Shown: positions 57,155-64,000 of the stretch, piece by piece | Numbering within the stretch: position 1 is the stretch's first letter | Layout: the number at the start of each line of letters is the position of its first letter | Assembly: GCF_003605385.1 (NCBI RefSeq) | Contig: NZ_QYTV02000003.1 | Coordinates: 434,001 to 498,000 of the forward strand | Direction: 5' to 3' | DNA: 64,000 nucleotides | From: Siminovitchia acidinfaciens | GTDB lineage: Bacteria > Bacillota > Bacilli > Bacillales > Bacillaceae_C | Translations under genes and position numbers: made by a program | Notes under the pieces: model-generated | Databases searched by the model: none | What the model was told of the DNA's origin: nothing | The model's input: only the letters and a program-made list of their open reading frames with translations

Positions 57155-58275
57155 GTATAAAAAAAATCACGGCGCCTTCAATGCCTGAAGCCTTTCAAAG
57201 GGTGAAAGAAGAGGTCGGGGAAGAAGCGGTAATTTTAAGCTCCAGGGTAGTATGGACTGGCGGCATTCTAGGATTTTTTAAAAGAAAGCAATTTGAAGTG
57301 ATTGCTGTCATGGATGATGACATTCAAATGACAGGTATTGCCGCTGGACCAAATTTATCTGAGATTAATAGAATTGAAGAGACTAAAAAAGATGATTATG
57401 AAAATACCATTCTTTCTGAGTTGACCGAGCTGAAAAAAATGGTTGCAACAGAACGGACACCTTCTGATCAGAAAATATCCATCTTTCCCGAGGCTGTTCA
57501 AAAAGTAGTCGGAAGGCTGTTGGATCAGGAAGTGGAAAATAGCCGGGCGATGAACATTGGAGAACAACTGCTCCAGAAATGGCGTCATGCACAGCAGGAA
57601 CCATCAGAAAAAGAATTGGTACAAGAGGCAAAAGAAATCCTTGTTTCGGAATTGGATATCCTCCACTTTTCCAAACCGTTGCATAAAAAGTTTGTAGCCC
57701 TTGTGGGACCGACCGGTGTCGGCAAGACAACCACCTTGGCAAAGTTGGCTGCCCATGCCGTATTGGAAGAGAAAAAGAAAGTGGCATTCATTACTATGGA
57801 TACATACCGCATAGCAGCGATTGAACAATTAAAAACATATGCTGGGCTGCTGGATGTTCCTGTAGAAGTTGCCTATGAGCCAGAAGATTTCATCAAGGCT
57901 GCAGAAGTTTTTGCGGACTGCGACCATATCTTTATTGATACTGCGGGAAGAAACTATCGGGATGCTGAATTTGTGCATGCATTGAACAAGATGTTATCGC
58001 AAAAAGATGAGCTTGAAATCTTACTCGCATTGGCCGTGACAATGAAAGAAAAAGACATTGATCCGATTATGGAAAACTTCAAGATGCTGCCGATTGACCA
58101 GTTAATCTTTACAAAAGCAGATGAAACAAAGCTCCATGGGTCGATGGTGAATATCATGCTCAAACACAATTTACCGGCGGCATATATCACTACCGGACAG
58201 GATGTGCCGGATGACATTATCCATGCAAGGCCTGATTTGTTTTCGGAGTATATATTTGGAGTGGGCAGTGAATGA
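57151..58275 (+). CDS. flhF: Signal recognition-type GTPase FlhF
   Basis: A 374-residue SRP-family GTPase that sets flagellar position. N-terminal basic B domain (about 1-80), linker, then NG domain with [18 protein letters not shown] (about residue 186), DTYRIAAIEQLKTYA and IDTAGRNYRDAEF. It overlaps flhG by four bases and acts with it. Confidence 0.97.
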   Translation: MSIKKITAPSMPEAFQRVKEEVGEEAVILSSRVVWTGGILGFFKRKQFEVIAVMDDDIQMTGIAAGPNLSEINRIEETKKDDYENTILSELTELKKMVATERTPSDQKISIFPEAVQKVVGRLLDQEVENSRAMNIGEQLLQKWRHAQQEPSEKELVQEAKEILVSELDILHFSKPLHKKFVALVGPTGVGKTTTLAKLAAHAVLEEKKKVAFITMDTYRIAAIEQLKTYAGLLDVPVEVAYEPEDFIKAAEVFADCDHIFIDTAGRNYRDAEFVHALNKMLSQKDELEILLALAVTMKEKDIDPIMENFKMLPIDQLIFTKADETKLHGSMVNIMLKHNLPAAYITTGQDVPDDIIHARPDLFSEYIFGVGSE

Positions 58276-59138
58276 AAAGGGATCAAGCAGAGAACCTGCG
58301 ACGGAAAATCAATAGGCAAACCCGTATGAAAGCCAAGACCCTGGCGGTTGTAAGCGGAAAAGGCGGAGTGGGTAAATCGAATATATCGAGCAATATGGCA
58401 GTAATACTTGCCGAGCAAGGATTTAACGTGCTTGTTGTCGACCTTGATATTGGCATGGGGAATGTCAATTTGCTGTTGGGCGGATCGGCGAGCAAAACGA
58501 TGGGTGATTTCATTTATAATAGAGAACCATTATCTGAAATTGTTGAACTGGGTCCGGGAGGCGTTTCTTTTATTGCTGGCGGAAATGGATTTCAGGAGGC
58601 GGTTGAGCTCGATGAAACGACCGTTGATCGGCTTTTTTACGGCTTTAAGCGAATGCAGGAAATCTATGATTATATCATCTTTGATATGGGAGCAGGCGCC
58701 GGCCAGTGGATGCTTCGTCTATCACTCGCGGCTGATGAAGTCATTGTTATAACGACACCCGAGGCTACAGCAATCATGGATGCCTACTCCATGATGAAGT
58801 TGATTCATCGCATCCGGGATGATGCCCGGATTTATGTCATATGCAACCGTTCAGACAATGTTCAGCAAGGGAAAGAGACATTTGGGCGTCTCAAAAAAGC
58901 GATGGAGACATTCCTTCAAAAAGAAATTAAGTTATTGGGTGTCCTTCCTGAAGACAAGCATATGAGAAAAGCAGTATTGGCAAACAGGCCGGTATACATG
59001 GAATTTCCCAAGGCCCCAGTTTCAGTCAGTATGAAAAATATTGTACTTTCATTGATAAATGGAAGTGCTCAAAAGAATCCAGTCTATATGAAAGAGTCAT
59101 TTGTTACGAGGTTGCAGAAACTTTTTTACAACAGATAG
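58272..59138 (+). CDS. flhG: MinD-like ATPase FlhG (YlxH)
   Basis: A 288-residue ParA/MinD ATPase that regulates FlhF and flagellar number. The N-terminal DQAxxLR motif that stimulates FlhF GTPase is present (DQAENLR, residues 4-10), followed by deviant Walker A SGKGGVGKSN (about 29), DLDIGMGN and a C-terminal membrane-targeting helix (FVTRLQKLFYNR). In B. subtilis cheB follows directly; here sigD is next, after 61 bases. Confidence 0.97.
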   Translation: MKRDQAENLRRKINRQTRMKAKTLAVVSGKGGVGKSNISSNMAVILAEQGFNVLVVDLDIGMGNVNLLLGGSASKTMGDFIYNREPLSEIVELGPGGVSFIAGGNGFQEAVELDETTVDRLFYGFKRMQEIYDYIIFDMGAGAGQWMLRLSLAADEVIVITTPEATAIMDAYSMMKLIHRIRDDARIYVICNRSDNVQQGKETFGRLKKAMETFLQKEIKLLGVLPEDKHMRKAVLANRPVYMEFPKAPVSVSMKNIVLSLINGSAQKNPVYMKESFVTRLQKLFYNR

Positions 59139-59199
59139 GTGACTTTGCAGGATGAATTTTTCCAAGGCATTCTAATTCGTTAGAGGAGGGGATATATAT

Positions 59200-59982
59200 A
59201 TGTCGGTTACACTGCCCCTTGATGAATATAAACACTGGGAACGCTGGAGAGAGAAGCGGGATTCGGAGTCGGGAGACCATTTGGTGAAGAAATATATGCC
59301 TCTTGTGACTTATCATGTCCAGCGGGTTTCCGTTAATTTACCGAAAAATGTATCCAGGGAAGAACTAAAAAGCCTGGGAATCATGGGATTGCTAGATGCA
59401 TTGGACAAGTTCGATCTATCACGGAAGCTTAAGTTTGATACATACGCATCTTTTAGAATAAGAGGAGCTATTATTGACGGTTTAAGAAAGGAAGATTGGT
59501 TGCCAAGAAGCACCCGAGAAAAAGCGAAAGAGATAGAGAGTGTCCAAAACAGCTTGGAACAGGAGCTAATGCGCCATGTTAGCGCGGAGGAAATCGCCCA
59601 AACTATGGGTGTGTCTGACACTGAAATTGTCAAAACAATGAACGAATACTTTTTTGCCCAAGTTTTTTCAATAAATGAATACATGGCCGGGGAAGACGAC
59701 GATGAAAATCATTCTTTTACAATCAAAGACGATCACACACCTAGTCCAGAAGAGCAGCTTATTAAAAATGAATGGCTTGAAGAAATGGCAGAAGTGATTA
59801 CTACCCTTACGGAAAACGAACAGCTTGTTTTAAGTCTCTTTTATGAAGAGGAATTGACTTTGACTGAAATCGGGCATGTCATGCAGCTGTCTACATCAAG
59901 AATTTCACAAATTCATTCAAAAGCCCTATTCAAATTAAGAAGGCAGTTAATGAAAACTGGCCAGAACGACTGGCAGGGATAA
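59200..59982 (+). CDS. sigD: RNA polymerase sigma factor SigD (FliA family)
   Basis: A 260-residue sigma-28 that transcribes late flagellar, motility and autolysin genes. Region 2 (YMPLVTYHVQRVS; LKSLGIMGLLDALDKFD; DTYASFRIRGAIIDGLR), region 3, and region 4 helix-turn-helix (TLTEIGHVMQLSTSRISQIH). Strong GAGGAGGGG ribosome site. In B. subtilis cheD lies upstream. swrB starts 4 bases after the stop. Confidence 0.97.
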   Translation: MSVTLPLDEYKHWERWREKRDSESGDHLVKKYMPLVTYHVQRVSVNLPKNVSREELKSLGIMGLLDALDKFDLSRKLKFDTYASFRIRGAIIDGLRKEDWLPRSTREKAKEIESVQNSLEQELMRHVSAEEIAQTMGVSDTEIVKTMNEYFFAQVFSINEYMAGEDDDENHSFTIKDDHTPSPEEQLIKNEWLEEMAEVITTLTENEQLVLSLFYEEELTLTEIGHVMQLSTSRISQIHSKALFKLRRQLMKTGQNDWQG

Positions 59983-59986
59983 AATT

Positions 59987-60481
59987 ATGGCAGGAAGTCT
60001 CATATCAGTATTATTTTTGATGAATGTTTTATTTGCTTTTTCTTTGCTTCTCCTCTATATGCGCCAAAACCGGTTGTTGGAGATCGAAAAGAGACAGAAG
60101 CTGCTGCTAGAGGAATCGGAGCAGGTTATGTCTGCGCTGCTTGAAGAAATCAAAGAGGAAAATGAAAGGCTTTTGCGTACATTGAATGAAAGTCGGGAAG
60201 AAGCAATAACGAAAGGGAAAGTGGTTCCGGAAGCATTAATGGAAGAATTGGAACACGAACAGATTGGCGAGCCTTTAAATATTCTTAAAAATATGGATCA
60301 AGCAGATCCGTCTGGAGATTCTGTTGCTGAAGAGCTTAAAGGATCGGAATCTGCTTTGGAATCATTACCGCTAAGGGAGCAGGTGGATCTATTGGCCTCC
60401 CAAGGGCTTTCGGTCACACAAATCGCCAAAAAGCTCCATAAAGGGAAAACGGAAATAGAACTATTGATGAAATTCCAGTGA
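59987..60481 (+). CDS. swrB: Swarming motility protein SwrB (YlxL)
   Basis: A 164-residue protein: one N-terminal membrane helix (about 2-24, SVLFLMNVLFAFSLLLLYM), a coiled coil (about 28-80) and a C-terminal helix-turn-helix-like segment (VDLLASQGLSVTQIAKKLHK). In B. subtilis SwrB promotes basal-body maturation and SigD activity. It is the last gene of the operon. Confidence 0.88.
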   Translation: MAGSLISVLFLMNVLFAFSLLLLYMRQNRLLEIEKRQKLLLEESEQVMSALLEEIKEENERLLRTLNESREEAITKGKVVPEALMEELEHEQIGEPLNILKNMDQADPSGDSVAEELKGSESALESLPLREQVDLLASQGLSVTQIAKKLHKGKTEIELLMKFQ

Positions 60482-60499
60482 ACGAATGTTTATCAGTGC

Positions 60500-60528
60500 T
60501 TGATTAACAATTACAGGTATGCTATATT
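60500..60528 (+). promoter_or_regulatory. Sigma-A promoter of rpsB
   Basis: TTGATT (60500-60505), 17 bases, extended -10 (TGC)TATATT (60523-60528). The leader up to the rpsB ATG is about 110 bases. Confidence 0.78.
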
Positions 60529-60647
60529 ATTTGATGGTATTAATACACACGTTTCATGATTTTGCGACAGGGTGCTGTTTTTTACGATAAGAACAGTCTT
60601 TCCGGAAGATGATTGAAACGGAGGAAAAAACCGAGGAGGAAAAAATT

Positions 60648-61376
60648 ATGTCAATCATTTCAATGAAGCAATTGCTTGAAGCAGGTGTACATTTCGGACA
60701 CCAAACACGCCGCTGGAATCCTAAGATGAAAAAGTATATCTTTACGGAAAGAAACGGCATCTATATTATCGACTTGCAAAAAACTGTTAAAAAAGTCGAG
60801 GAAGCTTATAATTTCATGAGAGAGCTTGCTGAAAACAATGGTAAAGTCCTTTTTGTAGGAACTAAAAAACAAGCTCAGGAATCTGTTAAGGATGAAGCTG
60901 AACGTGCGGGTCAATTTTATGTGAACCATCGCTGGCTCGGTGGAACTTTGACAAACTTTGAAACAATTCAAAAAAGAATTGAGCGCTTAAAAGCGATTGA
61001 AAAAATGGAAGAAGACGGTACATTTGAAGTACTTCCGAAAAAAGAAGTTGTTATGCTTAACAGAGAGCGCGATCGTCTTGTTAAGTTCTTGGGCGGAATT
61101 AAAGATATGAAGACTCTTCCGGATGCAATGTTCATCATTGACCCACGAAAAGAGCGCATCGCGGTGGCGGAAGCGCGTAAGTTGAATATTCCAATCGTCG
61201 GTATTGTTGATACAAACTGTGACCCGGATGAAATAGATTATGTTATTCCAGCAAACGATGATGCAATCCGTGCTGTCAAATTGCTTACTTCAAAAATGGC
61301 GGATGCTTTATTGGAAGCAAAGTACAGCGAAGAGACTGAAGAAGAAGAAGCATCTTCAGAAGCTGCTAACGCATAA
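60648..61376 (+). CDS. rpsB: 30S ribosomal protein S2
   Basis: A 242-residue S2: [64 protein letters not shown] and [14 protein letters not shown]. The frame is open from 60609; ATG 60648 with GAGGAGGAAA upstream gives the family start. Its acidic C terminus [15 protein letters not shown] is usual for Bacillus. Confidence 0.98.
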   Translation: MSIISMKQLLEAGVHFGHQTRRWNPKMKKYIFTERNGIYIIDLQKTVKKVEEAYNFMRELAENNGKVLFVGTKKQAQESVKDEAERAGQFYVNHRWLGGTLTNFETIQKRIERLKAIEKMEEDGTFEVLPKKEVVMLNRERDRLVKFLGGIKDMKTLPDAMFIIDPRKERIAVAEARKLNIPIVGIVDTNCDPDEIDYVIPANDDAIRAVKLLTSKMADALLEAKYSEETEEEEASSEAANA

Positions 61377-61413
61377 TCGTCATATGAGAAGCTGCCTGGT
61401 TTCAGGCAATTTG

Positions 61414-61451
61414 AAAGGTGATAAGAGTGACTCCACTTTGTCACCTTTTTT
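61414..61451 (+). terminator. Terminator/attenuator between rpsB and tsf
   Basis: AAAGGTGA..AAG.GTG pairs with CAC.TTT.TCACCTTT, then TTTTTT. It probably reduces, but need not stop, transcription into tsf. Confidence 0.75.
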
Positions 61452-61493
61452 CAAACAATAATGTCTGTTACTCACACAAGGAGGAATTTTATT

Positions 61494-62375
61494 ATGGCAA
61501 TTACTGCACAAATGGTTAAAGAATTACGTACCAAAACAGGTGCCGGCATGCTTGACTGTAAAAAAGCATTGACTGAAACAAACGGCAACATGGAGGAAGC
61601 GATCGACTTTCTAAGGAAGAAAGGTATGGCTTCCGCAGCCAAGAAAGCTGACAGAATTGCAGCTGAAGGTACTACGTATATTTTAAGCGAAGGCAATACG
61701 GCTGTTCTTTTGGAAGTGAACGCAGAAACTGACTTTGTTGCTAAAAACGAAAACTTCCAACAGCTTGTAAAAGAGTTGGCGGAGCATCTTCTTGCCAACA
61801 AACCTGCATCTCTTGAAGAAGCAGTGGAGCAAAAAATGAGCAACGGTGAAACAGTAACTGAGTATATTAACAGCGCAATTGCTAAAATCGGCGAGAAAAT
61901 CACTCTCCGCCGCTTTGAAATTAAAACAAAAACTGATAACGGCGTATTCGGCGAGTATTTGCACATGGGTGGACGCATCGGTGTTCTGACAGTTCTTGAA
62001 GGAACTACTGAAGAGGAAGTTGCAAAAGATGTTGCTATGCACATTGCCGCCATCAATCCAAAATACATTTCACGCGACCAGGTTTCCGAAGAAGAAATTG
62101 ATCGTGAGCGCCAAGTACTTACACAACAGGCATTGAACGAAGGCAAGCCTGAAAATATCGTAGCTAAAATGGTAGAAGGTCGTCTTGGCAAGTTCTTTGA
62201 GCAAATCTGCCTTCTTGATCAGTCGTTTGTTAAAAACCCTGATGAAAAAGTGGGTAAATTTGTTAAGGCCAAAGGTGCAGAAGTTGTTGACTTCGTTCGT
62301 TATGAAGTAGGCGAAGGCATGGAGAAACGCCAAGAAAACTTTGCTGAAGAAGTAATGAGCCAAACGAAGAAGTAA
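61494..62375 (+). CDS. tsf: Elongation factor Ts
   Basis: A 293-residue EF-Ts that recycles EF-Tu. [20 protein letters not shown] and [11 protein letters not shown] are the start; [14 protein letters not shown] is the EF-Tu contact. The frame is open from 61461; ATG 61494 with AAGGAGG upstream is chosen. Confidence 0.98.
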   Translation: MAITAQMVKELRTKTGAGMLDCKKALTETNGNMEEAIDFLRKKGMASAAKKADRIAAEGTTYILSEGNTAVLLEVNAETDFVAKNENFQQLVKELAEHLLANKPASLEEAVEQKMSNGETVTEYINSAIAKIGEKITLRRFEIKTKTDNGVFGEYLHMGGRIGVLTVLEGTTEEEVAKDVAMHIAAINPKYISRDQVSEEEIDRERQVLTQQALNEGKPENIVAKMVEGRLGKFFEQICLLDQSFVKNPDEKVGKFVKAKGAEVVDFVRYEVGEGMEKRQENFAEEVMSQTKK

Positions 62376-62396
62376 TTTAATTATACGACGTTTTTT

Positions 62397-62421
62397 GGGG
62401 AACACATCGTGTTCCCCTTTT
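62397..62421 (+). terminator. Terminator after tsf
   Basis: GGGGAACAC, loop ATC, GTGTTCCCC, then TTTTACA. Nine exact pairs. Confidence 0.88.
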
Positions 62422-62473
62422 ACAAAAGTTATAAAATATCAATACATACCATTAGGGATTATTGGAGGTTCAG

Positions 62474-63199
62474 ATGGATACCCCAAAATATAAAAGAGTT
62501 GTACTAAAATTAAGTGGTGAGGCACTGGCTGGTAAAGAAGGATTCGGCATCAACCCAGCTGTGATCAAATCCATTGCAGAGCAGGTCAAAGAAGTAGCGG
62601 AGCTTGATGTGGAAGTTGCTGTGGTTGTTGGCGGCGGAAACATCTGGCGTGGAAAAGTTGGCAGTGAAATGGGAATGGATCGTGCCACTGCAGATTATAT
62701 GGGAATGCTTGCAACAGTAATGAACTCATTGGCACTTCAGGACAGCTTGGAGCATTTAGGTATTGAAACCCGTGTTCAAACATCTATTGACATGCTGCAA
62801 GTGGCTGAGCCATACATTCGTCGCCGGGCTATCAGGCACCTTGAAAAGAAGCGTGTTGTCATCTTTGCAGCGGGTACTGGTAATCCGTACTTCTCGACAG
62901 ACACAACTGCTGCATTAAGAGCTGCTGAAATTGAAGCAGACGTCATATTAATGGCCAAGAACAATGTAGATGGTGTTTACAATGCAGATCCGAAGATTGA
63001 CAAGGATGCAGTCAAATATGATCAGTTGTCATATTTAGATGTTTTAAAAGAAGGTCTTGCTGTCATGGATTCTACGGCTTCATCACTCTGCATGGATAAT
63101 GACATTCCACTGATTGTCTTTTCTTTTACTGAAAAAGGGAATATCAAACGTGCCGTCTTTGGCCACCAGATTGGAACGATAGTGAGGGGGAAAGAATAA
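62474..63199 (+). CDS. pyrH: Uridylate kinase
   Basis: A 241-residue UMP kinase: [54 protein letters not shown] and [13 protein letters not shown]. The frame is open from 62462; ATG 62474 after TTGGAGG is chosen. It overlaps frr by one base (TAATG). Confidence 0.97.
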   Translation: MDTPKYKRVVLKLSGEALAGKEGFGINPAVIKSIAEQVKEVAELDVEVAVVVGGGNIWRGKVGSEMGMDRATADYMGMLATVMNSLALQDSLEHLGIETRVQTSIDMLQVAEPYIRRRAIRHLEKKRVVIFAAGTGNPYFSTDTTAALRAAEIEADVILMAKNNVDGVYNADPKIDKDAVKYDQLSYLDVLKEGLAVMDSTASSLCMDNDIPLIVFSFTEKGNIKRAVFGHQIGTIVRGKE

Positions 63200-63756
63200 T
63201 GCCGAATAAGGTAATTTCAAATGCGAAAGACAAAATGGGGAAAGCCATTCAGGTGTATAGCCGTGAATTGGCAAGCATTCGCGCCGGTCGCGCAAATGCT
63301 GCGCTTTTGGATAGAATTTCTGTTGATTACTATGGTGCCCCGACACCAATCAACCAAATGGCAAACATTTCAGTACCTGAAGCCCGTCTCCTTGTGATTC
63401 AGCCATATGACAAAACAACTTTAGGCGATATGGAAAAAGCCATTTTGAAATCAGATCTTGGTTTAACACCGACAAACGACGGATCCCTGCTCAGGATTTC
63501 CATACCGCAACTAACAGAGGAACGACGTAAGGATCTTGTTCGACAAGTTCGTAAAGAAGCTGAAGATGCTAAAGTTGTGATAAGAAATATTCGCCGGGAT
63601 GGTAATGAAGATTTGAAAAAGCTCGAGAAAAATGGCGAGATTTCAGAAGATGACTTACGCAGTTATGCTGACGACATTCAGAAGCTGACTGATGACCACA
63701 TCAAGCAAATTGATGATATTACAAAAGAGAAAGAGCAAGAAGTATTAGAAGTATAA
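63199..63756 (+). CDS. frr: Ribosome recycling factor
   Basis: A 185-residue Frr that, with EF-G, splits post-termination ribosomes. [35 protein letters not shown] and [16 protein letters not shown] are diagnostic. ATG overlaps the pyrH stop. A repeat begins 3 bases after its own stop. Confidence 0.98.
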   Translation: MPNKVISNAKDKMGKAIQVYSRELASIRAGRANAALLDRISVDYYGAPTPINQMANISVPEARLLVIQPYDKTTLGDMEKAILKSDLGLTPTNDGSLLRISIPQLTEERRKDLVRQVRKEAEDAKVVIRNIRRDGNEDLKKLEKNGEISEDDLRSYADDIQKLTDDHIKQIDDITKEKEQEVLEV

Positions 63757-63870
63757 ACAGAAAAGCAGAAGTGCTCGTTTAGTGAAATTTGCTAAACGCT
63801 GAAGCTGGACAAATACAAAAAGGCAAGCGCCTGTCCTCCAAATAAAGGCTGGAGCTGGTCGAATAAGAAG
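63757..63870 (+). repeat. Mosaic-repeat fragment after frr
   Basis: GAAAAGCAGAAGTGCTCGTT begins 3 bases after the frr stop, matching 4614-4633 with one difference. It then has TTTGCTAAACGCTGAAGCTGGAC, the inverse of the 2041 fragment. The remainder to 63870 matches nothing else I can see. Confidence 0.75.
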
Positions 63871-63886
63871 GATATTGAACGAGTAG

Positions 63887-63913
63887 AATCCCTCCTTTGG
63901 AGGGATTTTTCCT
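63887..63913 (+). terminator. Terminator after frr
   Basis: AATCCCTCC, loop TTT, GGAGGGATT, then TTTCCTTTT. It lies about 130 bases after frr, beyond the repeat. The remaining bases to 64000 include a possible extended -10 TGCTAAAAT (63974-63981), perhaps for the next gene outside the window. Confidence 0.85.
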
Positions 63914-64000
63914 TTTACAGCAAATTGAAGCAAAAAATCGATGGAGAATCATATCGCTATATCATATCTATATGCTAAAATATGTTTGACGCACAGAAGA

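Noticed and set aside
61472-62191. 239-codon antisense open frame opposite tsf
   Set aside because: The tsf frame is unambiguous; the antisense product is Ser/Ala-rich low-information sequence typical of shadow frames.

Overview
The window is a 64 kb stretch of low-GC Gram-positive chromosome from the Bacillaceae. The evidence is gene order, which follows the Bacillus subtilis rsgA-to-frr region almost gene for gene, plus protein similarity, GGAGG-type ribosome binding sites, frequent GTG/TTG starts, and the sporulation peptide SpoVM. I cannot name the species. Family and gene-order comparisons are from memory; no searches were run.

Layout. 1-2.3 kb: 3' end of rsgA, rpe, thiN, spoVM, and rpmB on the minus strand (the only minus-strand gene). 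2.5-12.1 kb: yloU, fakA, recG, then fatty acid and phospholipid synthesis (fapR, plsX, fabD, fabG, acpP) and rnc. 12.1-21.6 kb: smc, the SRP genes (ftsY, ylxM, ffh) and a ribosome/tRNA-modification group (rpsP, khpA, ylqD, rimM, trmD, rplS). 22-30 kb: signal peptidase, rbgA, rnhB, a FliK-like/FlhB-like pair (ylqG, ylqH), sucCD, dprA. 30.5-38.2 kb: topA, trmFO, xerC, hslVU, codY. 38.4-60.5 kb: one very long flagellar operon, flgB to sigD-swrB. 60.6-63.8 kb: rpsB, tsf, pyrH, frr.

Two things stand out. First, the flagellar operon lacks all six chemotaxis genes that B. subtilis carries inside it: cheY is missing between fliY and fliO, and cheB-cheA-cheW-cheC-cheD are missing between flhG and sigD. 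FliM and FliY nevertheless keep their CheY-docking peptides, and FliY keeps both phosphatase motifs. Second, many operon boundaries carry a mosaic, GC-richer, non-coding repeat family made of hairpin modules. Different copies hold different but still complementary stem sequences (compensatory changes). Several copies begin with GAAAAG exactly 3 nt after the stop codon of the preceding gene. The repeats separate genes that are adjacent in B. subtilis (fapR/plsX, topA/trmFO, dprA/topA), and sdaAB-sdaAA is absent where one of them lies. None is seen inside the 22 kb flagellar operon.

How the genes work together: the window holds core growth functions (lipid synthesis under FapR, protein targeting, ribosome and tRNA maturation, chromosome condensation, DNA topology and recombination), the nutrient sensor CodY next to the flagellar operon, and a complete basal-body/export set with its own sigma factor. 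Promoters and terminators that I could read mark most transcription units.
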